64,000 nt of DNA from CAMTUW01 sp947085035 (GTDB lineage Bacteria; Actinomycetota; Coriobacteriia; Anaerosomatales; PHET01). The notes under the pieces are model-generated. The model was not told the DNA's origin and did not search any database. It saw only the letters and a program-made list of their open reading frames with translations. The stretch covers positions 104,007-168,006 of the forward strand of contig CAMTUW010000015.1 of assembly GCA_947085035.1 (NCBI GenBank), in the 5' to 3' direction. Of the stretch, positions 10,201-17,841 are shown in pieces. Within the stretch, counting starts at the first letter, position 1. Every line of letters begins with the position of its first letter. The position numbers and the translations under genes are program-made.

Positions 10201-10693
10201 TGGCGGTGTAGTTGACCTTATCGATCGTCTTGTCCGACTCCTCGGCAAAGTACACACCGGGCGAACGAACGAGCTGGGAGACGACGACGCGCTCCGTGCC
10301 GTTGATGACGAAGGTGCCGCGGTCGGTCATGAGCGGGAAATCGCCCATGAACACCATCGACTCCTTCATCTCGCCCGTTTCCTTGTTGATGAAACGGACA
10401 TCGACGAACAGAGGCGCCTGATAGGACATGTCCTTCTCTTTGCACTCCTCTACGGAGTACTTGGGTTCGCCGAACTCGTGATCACCGAACTCCACGGCGA
10501 GCATGTCTGTGAAGTCCTCGATCGGCGAGATGTCCTTGAATGTGTCGCGTAGACCCTCTTTGAGAAACCAGTCGAACGAGTCGGTCTGAAGCGCAATGAG
10601 ATTTGGTACGTCGAGGACTTCAACGTTCTTGGCGAAGCTTCGACGGACGCGCCGGTCGGCGCTGAGAACAAGGGAACCTTCTCCGCGGGACAC
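7205..10693 (-). CDS. rpoB: RNA polymerase subunit beta
   Basis: Second catalytic subunit of RNA polymerase, 1162 aa, typical for Actinobacteria and Firmicutes. The rifampicin-pocket region reads SQLSQFMDQTNPVAGLTHKR and RRLSALGPGGL and is wild type in appearance. Also visible are KPVDIILNPLGVPSRMN and the C-terminal GGKAQFGGQRFGEMEVWAL. The start is GTG at 10693, preceded by GAGGAGG. It lies downstream of rplJL across a 197-bp gap that contains a hairpin, and forms a tight pair with rpoC. Confidence 0.98.
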   Translation of the reverse strand: MSRGEGSLVLSADRRVRRSFAKNVEVLDVPNLIALQTDSFDWFLKEGLRDTFKDISPIEDFTDMLAVEFGDHEFGEPKYSVEECKEKDMSYQAPLFVDVRFINKETGEMKESMVFMGDFPLMTDRGTFVINGTERVVVSQLVRSPGVYFAEESDKTIDKVNYTAKVIPARGAWLELETDRRDIVSVRVDRKRKQPVTVLVKALGIAETREEILELFGDSEAIRNTLDRDFTESREEALIEIYKRLRPGEPPTVESARALLDGLFFNPQRYDLAKVGRYKVNKKLGLSLPEEQSTLTAEDIKVAIQYLVKLWEGTEGFEIDDIDHFGNRRIRSVGELIQNQFRIGLARMERVVRERMTTQDRDEITPQSLINIRPIVASIKEFFGSSQLSQFMDQTNPVAGLTHKRRLSALGPGGLSRERAGFEVRDVHPSHYGRMCPIETPEGPNIGLIGSLATFARINPYGFIETPYRKVVKGKVTDEIDYLTADEEEKFIIAQAAEPFDPKTRKYTGETVLCLLKGGEPADVEPMRVDYMDVSARQIVSVATALIPFLEHDDANRALMGSNMQRQAVPLLRASAPLVGTGLEHRAAKDTGEIITARRSGKVELVDSQRIVVRATDDGSIDEYRLPKFQRSNQGTCINHRPLVLEGEVVEIGQVLADGPSTEIGELALGQNLMVAFMPWEGYNYEDAIILSERVVRDDMLTSIHIEEYEVEARDTKLGPEEITREMPNVGEDVLSNLDEAGIIRVGAEVFPGDVLVGKVTPKGETELTAEERLLRAIFGEKAREVRDTSLKVPHGETGRVIDVRRFSRDDGDDLPPGVNVLVRVYVAQKRKIQEGDKLAGRHGNKGVIAKILPIEDMPFLADGKPVDIILNPLGVPSRMNIGQLLETHLGWAASVGWSDDKKAKEPVEGPIHVATPVFDGAREEEISEVIEAANRNLGLKSARRYGAKGIEEMVPTLSSQGKARLFDGRTGEPFREPVTVGQIYILKLLHLVDDKIHARSTGPYSLITQQPLGGKAQFGGQRFGEMEVWALYAYGAAYVLQEILTIKSDDILGRVKAYEAIVKGENIPESGIPESFKVLVKEMQSLCLDVEIMGEEGEHIELKMDEEDIFKTAEEIGLDLGGTQGLGIGFDSVDALEEMIEADISTLDSATDTGESAVEEE

Positions 10694-10816
10694 CAGGCGA
10701 TTCCTCCTCGAGAATAGGGAGCGGCCGACAATAGTCGCAAAGTAGTAGGCTAGTCAACACTGAGCCGTACGTCAATAGCTACTTCATGAAAATCTCTATT
10801 GAGTGAGACGCGGAAA

Positions 10817-10840
10817 GCCGGGGCCCTCGTGAGCCCCGGC
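10817..10840 (-). terminator. Hairpin between rplL and rpoB (probable attenuator)
   Basis: A perfect 8-bp stem GCCGGGGC/GCCCCGGC with an 8-nt loop, followed on the minus strand by TTTCC. A partial terminator at this position is known in E. coli and lowers rpoBC expression relative to ribosomal protein L7/L12. The weak T-tract suggests partial read-through here too. Confidence 0.55.
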
Positions 10841-10890
10841 CATTGCGCTCAGTTCCGCCGCGAACTCGGGCGCGAACGTGCTGAAGCAGT

Positions 10891-11268
10891 CTACTTGACG
10901 CTGACAGCTGCACCAGCGGTTTCCAGCTTGCCCTTGGCCTCCTCGGCCCTGTCCTTCGCAACACCATCAAGTACGGACTTCGGAGCGCCCTCGACAAGAT
11001 CCTTGGCCTCCTTCAGACCGAGGCTGGTGAGCTCACGGACGACCTTGATGACCGCGATCTTGTTGTCACCGTAACCTTCGAGAACGACGTCGAAGGCAGT
11101 CTGCTCCTCCTCCTCGGCAGCGTCTGCTGCGGCGGGAGCGGCCGCGAAGGCCATGGGAGCTGCGGCGGACACGCCGAAGATCTCCTCAAGCTCCTTGACC
11201 AGCTCGGACAGTTCGAGTGCAGGCATTTCCTTGATAGCTTCGATGATCTCTTCCTTGCTGACAGCCAT
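10891..11268 (-). CDS. rplL: 50S ribosomal protein L7/L12
   Basis: Stalk protein present in several copies on L10 that recruits translation GTPases. It is 125 aa: an N-terminal dimerisation helix (EEIIEAIKEMPALELSELVK), an Ala-rich hinge at about residues 37-52, and the C-terminal domain with EKTEFDVVL-type and GLKEAKDLVEG signatures. The start is ATG at 11268. It follows rplJ by 70 bp, the standard L10 operon. Confidence 0.98.
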   Translation of the reverse strand: MAVSKEEIIEAIKEMPALELSELVKELEEIFGVSAAAPMAFAAAPAAADAAEEEEQTAFDVVLEGYGDNKIAVIKVVRELTSLGLKEAKDLVEGAPKSVLDGVAKDRAEEAKGKLETAGAAVSVK

Positions 11269-11338
11269 GTTCTTCTCTCCTTGTTGTCACGCAGCTCGGG
11301 CGATTCGCCGACTGCATACGGATTGAAACAGCGGGTAT

Positions 11339-11857
11339 CTACGCAGCCTTCTGTGTGGCGATCGCATCCAGAACGGTCGCAAACGCACGAGCCGGACCAG
11401 AGAGTACGCGAACGGTGCCGGTGAGCGGGTTTTGCATCGTGCCCAGTAGTTTGGCGATGAGCTCCTCGCGCGTGGGCAGCGTCGCAAGCATCTTGACGCC
11501 TTCGACACCGACGACTCGGCTCTGAACGATGCCGCCCTTGAGTTCGAGTGCTTTGTGCACCTTGGCGAAGGCGGCCAGCGCCTTGGCAGGAGCGACAGGA
11601 TCCGCCTCGATGAAGACGAACGCCGTGGGACCCGCAAGAAATTCGTCGAGGTTCGGCAACGCGAGTTCGCGAATCGCGATCTCGGTGAGCGAGTTCTTGT
11701 AGACCTTGATCTCACCGCCGGCCTCACGGACCTTGACACGCAGCTCCTGCACCTCTTTGACGGTCAGGCCGCGATAGTCGGCCAAGATGACCGCTTCGGC
11801 GCCGTTGAACCGATCTTTGATCTCGCTGACGAGTCCTTCTTTGGTTACTGTAGGCAT
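11339..11857 (-). CDS. rplJ: 50S ribosomal protein L10
   Basis: Base of the L7/L12 stalk. The chosen start is ATG 11857 (172 aa), giving MPTVTKEGLVSEIKDRF, the normal L10 N-terminus, with GAGAGGAGGG just upstream. A longer frame to 11977 adds 40 residues without L10 similarity and reads through the leader. Family motifs YRGLTVKEVQELRVKVREAG and YKNSL are present. It is the first gene of the rplJ-rplL pair and is preceded by a structured 329-bp leader. Confidence 0.96.
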   Translation of the reverse strand: MPTVTKEGLVSEIKDRFNGAEAVILADYRGLTVKEVQELRVKVREAGGEIKVYKNSLTEIAIRELALPNLDEFLAGPTAFVFIEADPVAPAKALAAFAKVHKALELKGGIVQSRVVGVEGVKMLATLPTREELIAKLLGTMQNPLTGTVRVLSGPARAFATVLDAIATQKAA

Positions 11858-12186
11858 ACACTTCCCTCCTCTCTTCATGCACGCACCCCGAGTGACGGGT
11901 CCACCTGGGACCAATCGAATCGGGCTGCGAGTGCGGCAGGTATCGAAACGAAAGCGGCCCCCGCGCCGTGAAGGCAACGGAGGCCGCGAGCTATTCTCAG
12001 CTCAGGGCGCCAATACTGCGGCACCTCATGCGACCACCTCGGCGGGCGGAGCCTCACTCACTCCATTACGCCCGGGTGTACTCCGGGCACCGGCTGTCTT
12101 CGGCAGCGGATCGTACGTGCTATGGATTTATCAAACGGACACGCATTCTGAAGACCTGCGCCGCGTGTGTCAAGCGCCAGAGCAGT
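11858..12186 (-). promoter_or_regulatory. rplJ leader region (putative L10 leader)
   Basis: No gene is seen in these 329 bp between rplA and rplJ. A strong hairpin has a 10-bp stem (11954-11963 with 11978-11987, one G-U pair) and a 14-nt loop. It is followed on the minus strand by the T-rich stretch TTTCGTTTCGAT, so it looks like an intrinsic terminator or attenuator inside the leader. In other bacteria the L10-L12 complex binds its own mRNA leader to repress translation. The position fits, but the L10-binding motif was not verified. Confidence 0.5.
12070..12088 (-). terminator. Possible hairpin after rplA
   Basis: GCCCGG (12070-12075) and CCGGGC (12083-12088) can pair about 100 bp beyond the rplA stop. 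The stem is only 6 bp with no T-run, so it is a weak candidate for the end of the rplK-rplA transcript. Confidence 0.25.
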
Positions 12187-12894
12187 CTATCCTTCGAGCA
12201 GGTTGCGCTGCACGCTCGAATCGACTTTGATACCGGGACCCATCGTGCTGGCGATAGTGATCGACTTGAGGTACCTGCCCTTGGCGGATGCCGGTTTCAC
12301 CCTGACGATCTCATCCAGCAGTGTGGCGTAGTTCTCAAGGAGCTGCTTCTCGTCGAAGGAAGCGCGGCCCATAGGCACGTGCGCGATTCCGAACTTGTCC
12401 GCGCGGTACTCGACGCGTCCGGCCTTGAGCTCGGTGACGATCTGGGCGACGTTGTTGGTCACTGTTCCGAGCTTGGGGTTCGGCATGAGGCTGCGAGGGC
12501 CCAGAATCTTGCCCAGCTTGCCCACTTTGCCCATCATGTCGGGCGTCGCGACGGCGGCGTCAAAATCAAGGAAACCAGCTTGGATCTGGGCGACGAGGTC
12601 ATCGGAGCCCACAACGTCCGCCCCGGCGAGTTCGGCCTCACGGGCCTTCTCACCCTCGGCGAAGACCACGACACGCACTTCCTTGCCGGTACCATGCGGG
12701 AGCGAGACGCTGCCGCGCACCTGCTGATCCGCCTGGCGCGTATCAACGCCGAGGCGGAAATGAACCTCGACGGTTTCATCGAACTTCGCGGTGCTGCACT
12801 CCTTGACGAGCTTCACCGCTTCGAGCGGGTGGTACAGGCGCAAGGACTCGATCTTCGCGCGTGACGCGTTGTAGTTCTTGCCGTGCTTAGCCAT
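12187..12894 (-). CDS. rplA: 50S ribosomal protein L1
   Basis: L1 stalk protein that binds 23S rRNA and helps release E-site tRNA. In many bacteria it represses the L11 operon. It is 235 aa, normal length, with the signatures FRLGVDTRQADQQVRGSVSLPHG split around residues 47-70, LGPRSLMPNPKLGTV near the middle and a C-terminal TIASTMGPGIKVD. The start is ATG at 12894. It follows rplK by 102 bp. Confidence 0.98.
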   Translation of the reverse strand: MAKHGKNYNASRAKIESLRLYHPLEAVKLVKECSTAKFDETVEVHFRLGVDTRQADQQVRGSVSLPHGTGKEVRVVVFAEGEKAREAELAGADVVGSDDLVAQIQAGFLDFDAAVATPDMMGKVGKLGKILGPRSLMPNPKLGTVTNNVAQIVTELKAGRVEYRADKFGIAHVPMGRASFDEKQLLENYATLLDEIVRVKPASAKGRYLKSITIASTMGPGIKVDSSVQRNLLEG

Positions 12895-12996
12895 TCTCTT
12901 CTCCTCCTGTGGTCAGTAGCGGGCTGCCCTCCAGGGCCGCCCTCCCACGTACTTGCGTCCGCTGTAGAATCGCGGATCGAACCCATGTCATGGGTT

Positions 12997-13422
12997 CTAG
13001 TCTGCGACCTCGATGCCCATGGAACGAGCCGTACCAGCGATGATGCGCATTCCCGCCTCGATATCGTTGGCATTGAGGTCAGGCATCTTCGTCTCGGCGA
13101 TCTCACGGAGCTGTGCGCTCGTGACCGTCGCGACTTTCGTACGGTTCGGTGCGTCCGAGCCGCTCTCGATCCCTGTCGCCATCTTCAGCAACACTGCTGC
13201 CGGTGGCGTTTTGATGATGTAGGTGATGGACCGGTCCTCGTAGACGGTGATCTCCACCGGGAGGATCGTGCCGTTCCTGTCCTGCGTGTCGGCGTTGAAC
13301 GCCTGGCAGAACTGCATGATGTTGACTTGGTGCTGACCGAGTGCAGGACCGACGGGAGGAGCAGGGTTGGCCTGTCCGCCCTTGATCTGCAACTTGATGA
13401 AGCCCACTACCTTCTTGGCCAT
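12997..13422 (-). CDS. rplK: 50S ribosomal protein L11
   Basis: Protein of the GTPase-associated centre, needed for the RelA response and the target region of thiostrepton. It is 141 aa with the N-terminal GFIKLQIKGGQANPAPPVGPALGQ split as the Pro-rich switch, and ends in GTARSMGIEVAD, the conserved L11 C-terminus. The start is ATG at 13422. It lies 130 bp after nusG and starts the rplK-rplA unit. Confidence 0.98.
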   Translation of the reverse strand: MAKKVVGFIKLQIKGGQANPAPPVGPALGQHQVNIMQFCQAFNADTQDRNGTILPVEITVYEDRSITYIIKTPPAAVLLKMATGIESGSDAPNRTKVATVTSAQLREIAETKMPDLNANDIEAGMRIIAGTARSMGIEVAD

Positions 13423-13552
13423 CTCAGTAAGTCCCTTGCTTCGAGCGATCGTCTCCGACCGCGCACGTGTCGTCTATCAGAAAACGGCTCCACGAGAAGC
13501 GTCCTGTCCCGGGTCCACTCCCGGGGAAGGCGCGAGGCCGGTAACTGGCTAC

Positions 13553-14083
13553 TTATACCCGAGCGACTTGGGCGAACTCCAGCTCGACGGGCGTCTCCCT
13601 ACCGAAAATGGTGACCATGACTCTGAGGGTCGACTTGTCGATATTGACCTCCGCGATGGTTCCATCGAACTCCGCAAAGGGACCTGAGGTCACCTTTACG
13701 TTCATTCCTTCGATGAACTCGGTGGTCGTCTTGGCCTTGGGACCCACTTGCGTCCGCTTCATGATCCGATTGAACTCATCGCGCGACAGCGGCACCGGCT
13801 TGCCTTGACTGCCCACGAAGCCCGTGACTCCCGGGGTGTTTCGCACCACGTACCAGGACTCGTCGTCGAGTTCCGTCTGGACGAGGATGTAGCCGGGAAA
13901 GACCTTCTTCTCGGAAGTGACCCTCCGGCCGCCCTCCTTGATGTCGGTCACGGTCTCGGTCGGAATCTTCACATCGAAGATCTTCTCCTGCATTCCCATC
14001 GACTCGATGCGGTGCAGCAGGTTCATCCGGACCTTGTTCTCGTACCCGGAGTATGTGTGTATTACGTACCAGCGCTTTGCCAT
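13553..14083 (-). CDS. nusG: Transcription termination/antitermination protein NusG
   Basis: Universal elongation factor (Spt5 homologue) that binds the clamp of RNA polymerase. It is 176 aa from ATG 14083, giving MAKRWYVIHTYSGYENKV, the canonical NGN start. A GTG at 14107 would add eight residues that overlap secE and look non-native. The KOW motif lies in the C-terminal part (VKVTSGPFAEFDGTIAEV). The start is 2 nt after the secE stop, so translation is probably coupled; the RBS is weak. Confidence 0.96.
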   Translation of the reverse strand: MAKRWYVIHTYSGYENKVRMNLLHRIESMGMQEKIFDVKIPTETVTDIKEGGRRVTSEKKVFPGYILVQTELDDESWYVVRNTPGVTGFVGSQGKPVPLSRDEFNRIMKRTQVGPKAKTTTEFIEGMNVKVTSGPFAEFDGTIAEVNIDKSTLRVMVTIFGRETPVELEFAQVARV

Positions 14084-14085
14084 GT

Positions 14086-14379
14086 TCAGTTGCCAATCCC
14101 AGACCACAGCTCGAGCGCCTTAACGACGAGCGTATCGATGATAAGAGTGAAGAACACGAAGAAGGTCAGAGTGACCACGACCACAACGCTTGAGTTGAGG
14201 ACTTCGGTGCGGTTGGGCCACACCACGCGCTTCATCTCGGATCGAACATCACGGATGTACTGAGCAAGACGCGCGAAAACGTTCGGCTTCTTCGTTCCTG
14301 ATGTCTTCGCCGTCTTTGACCCGGAGCCGGATTTCGCGGGCTTCCCGGTGTCGACGACGCTTGTCTTGGCCATGTGCAT
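14086..14379 (-). CDS. secE: Preprotein translocase subunit SecE
   Basis: Small essential subunit of the SecYEG protein-conducting channel. It is 97 aa: a Lys/Ser-rich cytosolic extension (residues 1-34), the conserved amphipathic helix with RSEMKRVVWPNRTEV, and a single C-terminal membrane helix (about 65-90). The start could be GTG- or ATG-type within the first three codons (MHMAKTS). It is coupled to nusG, as in most bacteria. Confidence 0.95.
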   Translation of the reverse strand: MHMAKTSVVDTGKPAKSGSGSKTAKTSGTKKPNVFARLAQYIRDVRSEMKRVVWPNRTEVLNSSVVVVVTLTFFVFFTLIIDTLVVKALELWSGIGN

Positions 14380-14456
14380 CCGTCCGTTCCTGCGATTCGC
14401 ATGAAGAATCGCTTACGCAACAAACGTCGCGGCACTGTAGCCGCGACGGTGACATC

Positions 14457-14533
14457 TGGCAGGCCAGGAGGGGCTCGAACCCCCAACATCCGGTTTTGGA
14501 GACCGGCGCTCTACCAATTGGAGCTACTGGCCT
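14457..14533 (-). tRNA. tRNA-Trp (CCA anticodon)
   Basis: A cloverleaf folds on the minus strand. The acceptor is AGGCCAG/CTGGCCT, the D-stem GCTC/GAGC, and the anticodon stem CCGGT/ACCGG with loop CTCCAAA (anticodon CCA). The T-loop is TTCGAGC and the discriminator G. The 3' CCA is encoded (14459-14457). It lies between rpmG and secE, a common location for this tRNA. Confidence 0.96.
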
Positions 14534-14554
14534 GCATCGGTTGCCACGCTGTGA

Positions 14555-14704
14555 CTAACGGGTTTCCTTGTGCACAGTGTGGGTCTTGCACCACTTGCAG
14601 TACTTCTTGTACTCGATGCGCTCAGGATTGTTCTGCTTGTTCTTATTGGTGGTGTAGTTGCGGCGCTTGCACTCCGTGCAGGCCAGCGTCACCAGCGTTC
14701 GCAT
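14555..14704 (-). CDS. rpmG: 50S ribosomal protein L33 (zinc-binding type)
   Basis: This 49-aa protein starts at ATG 14704 with MRTLVTLACTECKRRNY and has RBS AAGGAGG. Two Cys pairs (CTEC and CKWC) mark the zinc-binding, C+ form of L33. Many bacteria also carry a Cys-free copy used under zinc limitation; none is seen in the window. It sits between tuf and tRNA-Trp in the conserved tuf-rpmG-secE-nusG order. Confidence 0.95.
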   Translation of the reverse strand: MRTLVTLACTECKRRNYTTNKNKQNNPERIEYKKYCKWCKTHTVHKETR

Positions 14705-14814
14705 TGGTCCTCCTTGAGGCCGCGCCTATAAGAATCGAGGCGGGGCGCGGTAGGGCACTCTAGCACCCGGTTTTCTTCTCTGTCAAACTCCATCGCTTGG
14801 GAATCTGAGCGAAA

Positions 14815-14843
14815 CGGGGCCCGACACCGGATGCCGGGCCCCG
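14815..14843 (-). terminator. Terminator of tuf
   Basis: A perfect 9-bp stem CGGGGCCCG/CGGGCCCCG (14815-14823, 14835-14843) with an 11-nt loop lies 22 bp after the tuf stop and is followed on the minus strand by TTTCG. It separates tuf from rpmG. Confidence 0.65.
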
Positions 14844-14865
14844 CAATCGCGTCAGCGCGCGATAC

Positions 14866-16053
14866 CTACTTGAGGATCTTCGTCACACGACCTGAGCCAA
14901 CGGTGCGGCCGCCCTCGCGAATCGCGAAACGCAGACCGTCTTCCATGGCGATCGGCTGGATCAGCTCACCGCGGATCTCAACGTTGTCGCCAGGCATGAC
15001 CATCTCGGTGCCCTCGGGCAGGTGAGCCACACCGGTCACGTCGGTGGTCCGGAAGTAGAACTGCGGACGGTAGCCGTCGAAGAACGGAGTGTGACGTCCG
15101 CCCTCTTCCTTGGTCAGGATGTAGACCTGACCCATGAACTCCGTGTGCGGGGTGACTGAGCCGGGCTTGCAGAGAACCTGGCCGCGCTCGATCTCGGTGC
15201 GGGCGATACCGCGGAGCAGGACCCCGACGTTGTCGCCGGCCTGAGCCTCATCGAGGAGCTTGCGAAACATCTCGACTCCGGTGACGACCGTCTTCTTGGT
15301 CGCCTCGTGGATACCAACGATCTCGACCTCGTCGCTGACCTTGACCACGCCGCGCTCGATTCGACCGGTTGCCACGGTGCCACGACCGGTGATGGTGAAG
15401 ACGTCTTCGATGGCCATGAGGAACGGCTTGTCGATCTCACGCTCCGGCATGGGGATGTATGAGTCAATGGCTGCCATGAGCTCGTCGATCTTGCCGAGCC
15501 ACGCCTCGTCGCCCTCGAGCGCCTTGAGCGCGGAACCCTGGATGATCGGGATGTCGTCGCCCGGGAACTCGTACTCGCTGAGCAACTCGCGGACTTCCAT
15601 CTCGACGAGCTCGATGAGCTCGGGGTCGTCCACCATATCGCACTTGTTGAGGAACACGACCATGTGGGGAACGCCGACCTGACGAGCGAGAAGAATGTGC
15701 TCGCGGGTCTGCGCCATCGGACCGTCAGTGGCGGCGATGACGAGAACGGCGCCGTCCATCTGCGCCGCGCCGGTGATCATGTTCTTGACATAGTCGGCGT
15801 GACCGGGGCAGTCGACGTGCGCATAGTGGCGATTCTCGGTCTGGTACTCGACGTGAGCGATGGCGATCGTGATGCCGCGCTCGCGCTCCTCGGGGGCCTT
15901 GTCGATCTGGTCGAACGGCGTGAAATCGGCGAAGCCCTTTTCGGCCTGCCGCTTCGTGATCGCCGCGGTGAGCGTGGTCTTGCCGTGGTCGACGTGACCG
16001 ATGGTACCGATGTTGACATGCGGCTTAGTACGCTCGAACTTCTGCTTCGCCAT
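14866..16053 (-). CDS. tuf: Elongation factor Tu
   Basis: GTPase that delivers aminoacyl-tRNA to the ribosome. It is 395 aa with P-loop GHVDHGKTTL (about residues 18-27), switch II DCPGHADYVKNM, the G4 motif NKCD and the C-terminal RFAIREGGRTVGSGRV. The start is ATG 16053. It is preceded on the same strand by tRNA-Tyr, tRNA-Thr and tRNA-Met, and followed by rpmG, tRNA-Trp and secE, a gene order also known around E. coli tufB. It is not in the str operon here, where fusA is not seen to be followed by tuf within the window. Confidence 0.98.
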   Translation of the reverse strand: MAKQKFERTKPHVNIGTIGHVDHGKTTLTAAITKRQAEKGFADFTPFDQIDKAPEERERGITIAIAHVEYQTENRHYAHVDCPGHADYVKNMITGAAQMDGAVLVIAATDGPMAQTREHILLARQVGVPHMVVFLNKCDMVDDPELIELVEMEVRELLSEYEFPGDDIPIIQGSALKALEGDEAWLGKIDELMAAIDSYIPMPEREIDKPFLMAIEDVFTITGRGTVATGRIERGVVKVSDEVEIVGIHEATKKTVVTGVEMFRKLLDEAQAGDNVGVLLRGIARTEIERGQVLCKPGSVTPHTEFMGQVYILTKEEGGRHTPFFDGYRPQFYFRTTDVTGVAHLPEGTEMVMPGDNVEIRGELIQPIAMEDGLRFAIREGGRTVGSGRVTKILK

Positions 16054-16181
16054 GAGTCTCCTCCTTCGGGGACCTGATGGACCGGGCCTTTCGCCCTTTC
16101 GGCCCGTGTCTCGAAACCTTCTTCGTATTGCTTTCGCGAGCTATGTTCGCGATAAGCGCCGATGTTGCGGCGCGTGTTGCC

Positions 16182-16258
16182 TGGTAGCGGTGGCTGGACT
16201 CGAACCAGCGACGCCACGGGTATGAACCGTGTGCTCTAACCAACTGAGCTACACCGCC
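16182..16258 (-). tRNA. tRNA-Met (CAT, elongator)
   Basis: Cloverleaf on the minus strand with acceptor GGCGGTG/CACCGCT, anticodon stem CACGG/CCGTG and loop TTCATAC (anticodon CAT). The 3' CCA is encoded. The first acceptor pair is G-U and there is no GGG/CCC anticodon stem, so it is the elongator rather than the initiator form. A lysidine-modified Ile tRNA also reads CAT, but the body resembles elongator Met. Confidence 0.88.
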
Positions 16259-16298
16259 GAGACGCCCGGAGCGAACCAGTCCGGACTGTCGGAATCAA

Positions 16299-16374
<76 letters not shown>

Positions 16375-16408
16375 GCAGACCACGCGAGCAGAACTCGCGA
16401 CAGAATCA

Positions 16409-16493
16409 TGGTGGGGGCGGATGGATTCGAACCATCGTAGGCGTAGCCAACGGGTTTACAGCCCGTCCCCTTTAGCCACTCGGGCACACCCCC
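16409..16493 (-). tRNA. tRNA-Tyr (GTA)
   Basis: Class II tRNA with a long variable arm. Acceptor GGGGGTG/CGCCCCC, anticodon stem ACGGG/CCCGT with loop CTGTAAA (anticodon GTA), encoded CCA. It is the first tRNA of the cluster leading to tuf. Confidence 0.96.
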
Positions 16494-16513
16494 ATACGAC
16501 AAAAAATAGAACT

Positions 16514-16541
16514 TCTGTACGCTTTTCAAGTTGCACGACAA
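16514..16541 (-). promoter_or_regulatory. Possible promoter of the tRNA-Tyr/Thr/Met-tuf unit
   Basis: On the minus strand TTGTCG (16541-16536) is followed after 16 bp by TACAGA (16519-16514), about 20 bp upstream of tRNA-Tyr in an AT-richer stretch. An alternative pairing of TTGAAA with TATTTT is also possible. Consensus match only. Confidence 0.35.
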
Positions 16542-16652
16542 GAAGGTGCTCTGGACAAAGTCAAGAGCAGGAAGGGATGTTACTCCATCGCCAAGAGGCG
16601 TGTCAACGACAGACACGGTGCCGGGCGTAGCCACCCGTACTCGAAGCACCAC

Positions 16653-17273
16653 TCAGCGAGACAGCGTCGACATCACCGGTCCAACGTGCTTGATGCCACT
16701 CACTGCAGCGTCGATATCACTTCGGGGTACGAGCCGGAACCACGCGGGTGGACCCTCGATCACGACAGGACGCGGAGCATAACGCTCGAAGTTACGCTCG
16801 AACCACTCAGCAGTCGCCCTCATCGGCAGCACGACGAGTTGATCGGCGTCGACGGCAAGCTCTGAGAAGAAGACCTCGTCGGGCTCCTCGAACAGCGCGG
16901 CCACCTCGTCTTCCGGTTGTGAGATGACGATACGGTAGTAGTACAGGTCATCTGCAGACGACTCGATCATCCAGCCCGGCTCTCGCGTCGCCGCGTTGGC
17001 AACCGCTTCGAAAGCATAGGCATCGGTAGCGGCACGGTAGAAGGTCAGGGCTCTATCGGCGATGCGACGCGGGTCGGTTCCGAAGTACGGATCAGGTTTG
17101 ACCTTGATGCGCCACTGGGCGCCTTGCCATGCATGCACGATATCAACTGAGCGTCCACCGAAGGAATGCAACCCGCCGGTACAGTGGACCTCGACTTTGC
17201 CCTGCCGCTGAAGCCAGCGGCTGAGTATTCTTTCCGCAACGTGCTGCAACAGCACCGGACCAGCGGCCTTCAT
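16653..17273 (-). CDS. Hypothetical protein next to a cyclic-nucleotide-binding protein
   Basis: Not recognised. It is 206 aa from ATG 17273, with a good RBS (GAGGAG). No signal peptide or membrane segment is visible. A segment GRSVDIVHAWQG followed by RIKVKPDPYFG has an Asp and two Lys spaced loosely like a nuclease-type core, but this is weak. Tyr-rich DDLYYYRIVIS and Glu-rich stretches follow. It lies 25 bp after the cNMP-binding protein gene on the same strand and is probably co-transcribed, so it may be connected to the nucleotide signalling pair. Confidence 0.75.
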   Translation of the reverse strand: MKAAGPVLLQHVAERILSRWLQRQGKVEVHCTGGLHSFGGRSVDIVHAWQGAQWRIKVKPDPYFGTDPRRIADRALTFYRAATDAYAFEAVANAATREPGWMIESSADDLYYYRIVISQPEDEVAALFEEPDEVFFSELAVDADQLVVLPMRATAEWFERNFERYAPRPVVIEGPPAWFRLVPRSDIDAAVSGIKHVGPVMSTLSR

Positions 17274-17298
17274 CGATTAGTCTCCTCTTGGGGAATGC

Positions 17299-17712
17299 TC
17301 ATCGGCCGAGACGTTCGTCAGCGACTCGCAGCCGTCGACTCAGCACCTCAAGCAGTTTCACGGCGATTGAGGGGTAACGCTCAAGCAGCGCCTTGAAGTC
17401 CCAACTCGACAGCATGAGACATTCCGTCTGCTCGATAGCCTTGATCGTAGCCGACCGCGGCGCTTGATCCAACAGGGACATCTCTCCGAAGAAATCACCC
17501 TTCCCGAACGCGCCAAGAGACTTCCCGTCGCGCAGAATCTCGACACGCCCCTCAAGTATCAGATAGAAGGCCTGTCCGGGAGTGCCCTGTGTCACGATGA
17601 TCTGTCCCGGCTGAAAGAACCCTTCTTGGGCAACCGCGGTAATCGCCTGAATCTCGTCGGCACTGCAATTGCCGAAGATGGGGACTCGCGCCACGAACGC
17701 TTCGTGCGCCAT
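17299..17712 (-). CDS. Single-domain cyclic-nucleotide-binding protein
   Basis: 137 aa from ATG 17712 (RBS GAGAGG); the frame extends to 17796 without similarity. Almost the whole protein is one CAP_ED/cNMP-binding domain: beta roll GQIIVTQGTPGQAFYLILEG, then the phosphate-binding cassette FGEMSLLDQAPRSAT with the Gly-Glu and the Arg that hold the cyclic phosphate. There is no DNA-binding helix-turn-helix, so it is not a Crp-type regulator and may act by protein contact. A class III cyclase is transcribed divergently 129 bp away, which suggests a ligand-maker/ligand-sensor pair. Confidence 0.88.
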   Translation of the reverse strand: MAHEAFVARVPIFGNCSADEIQAITAVAQEGFFQPGQIIVTQGTPGQAFYLILEGRVEILRDGKSLGAFGKGDFFGEMSLLDQAPRSATIKAIEQTECLMLSSWDFKALLERYPSIAVKLLEVLSRRLRVADERLGR

Positions 17713-17841
17713 ATCTCTATCCTCTCCCGCATGTGACTCGCGTGCGGTCCATGTTGAAAGAGTGTACCGCAGACGAAGGCGACACCCATGCGTCACAATG
17801 ACGTGGACACGCGAGTACTCACGGGACAGGGAGGCGGAGCC

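Noticed and set aside
8165..10552. 795-codon open frame on the plus strand opposite rpoB, and similar long frames opposite rpoC and lysS
   Set aside because: They mirror the codon pattern of highly biased GC-rich genes on the other strand, and show no RBS or family similarity.
11858..11977. 40-residue N-terminal extension of L10
   Set aside because: It has no L10 similarity, and a strong RBS precedes the internal ATG at 11857.
13508..13525. CCCGGG-CCCGGG hairpin between nusG and rplK as terminator
   Set aside because: Only a 6-bp stem made of self-complementary sequence, with no T-run; secE-nusG and rplK may well be co-transcribed.
16182..16258. Initiator tRNA-fMet
   Set aside because: No three consecutive G-C pairs in the anticodon stem and the first acceptor pair is not C-A; it fits the elongator form.
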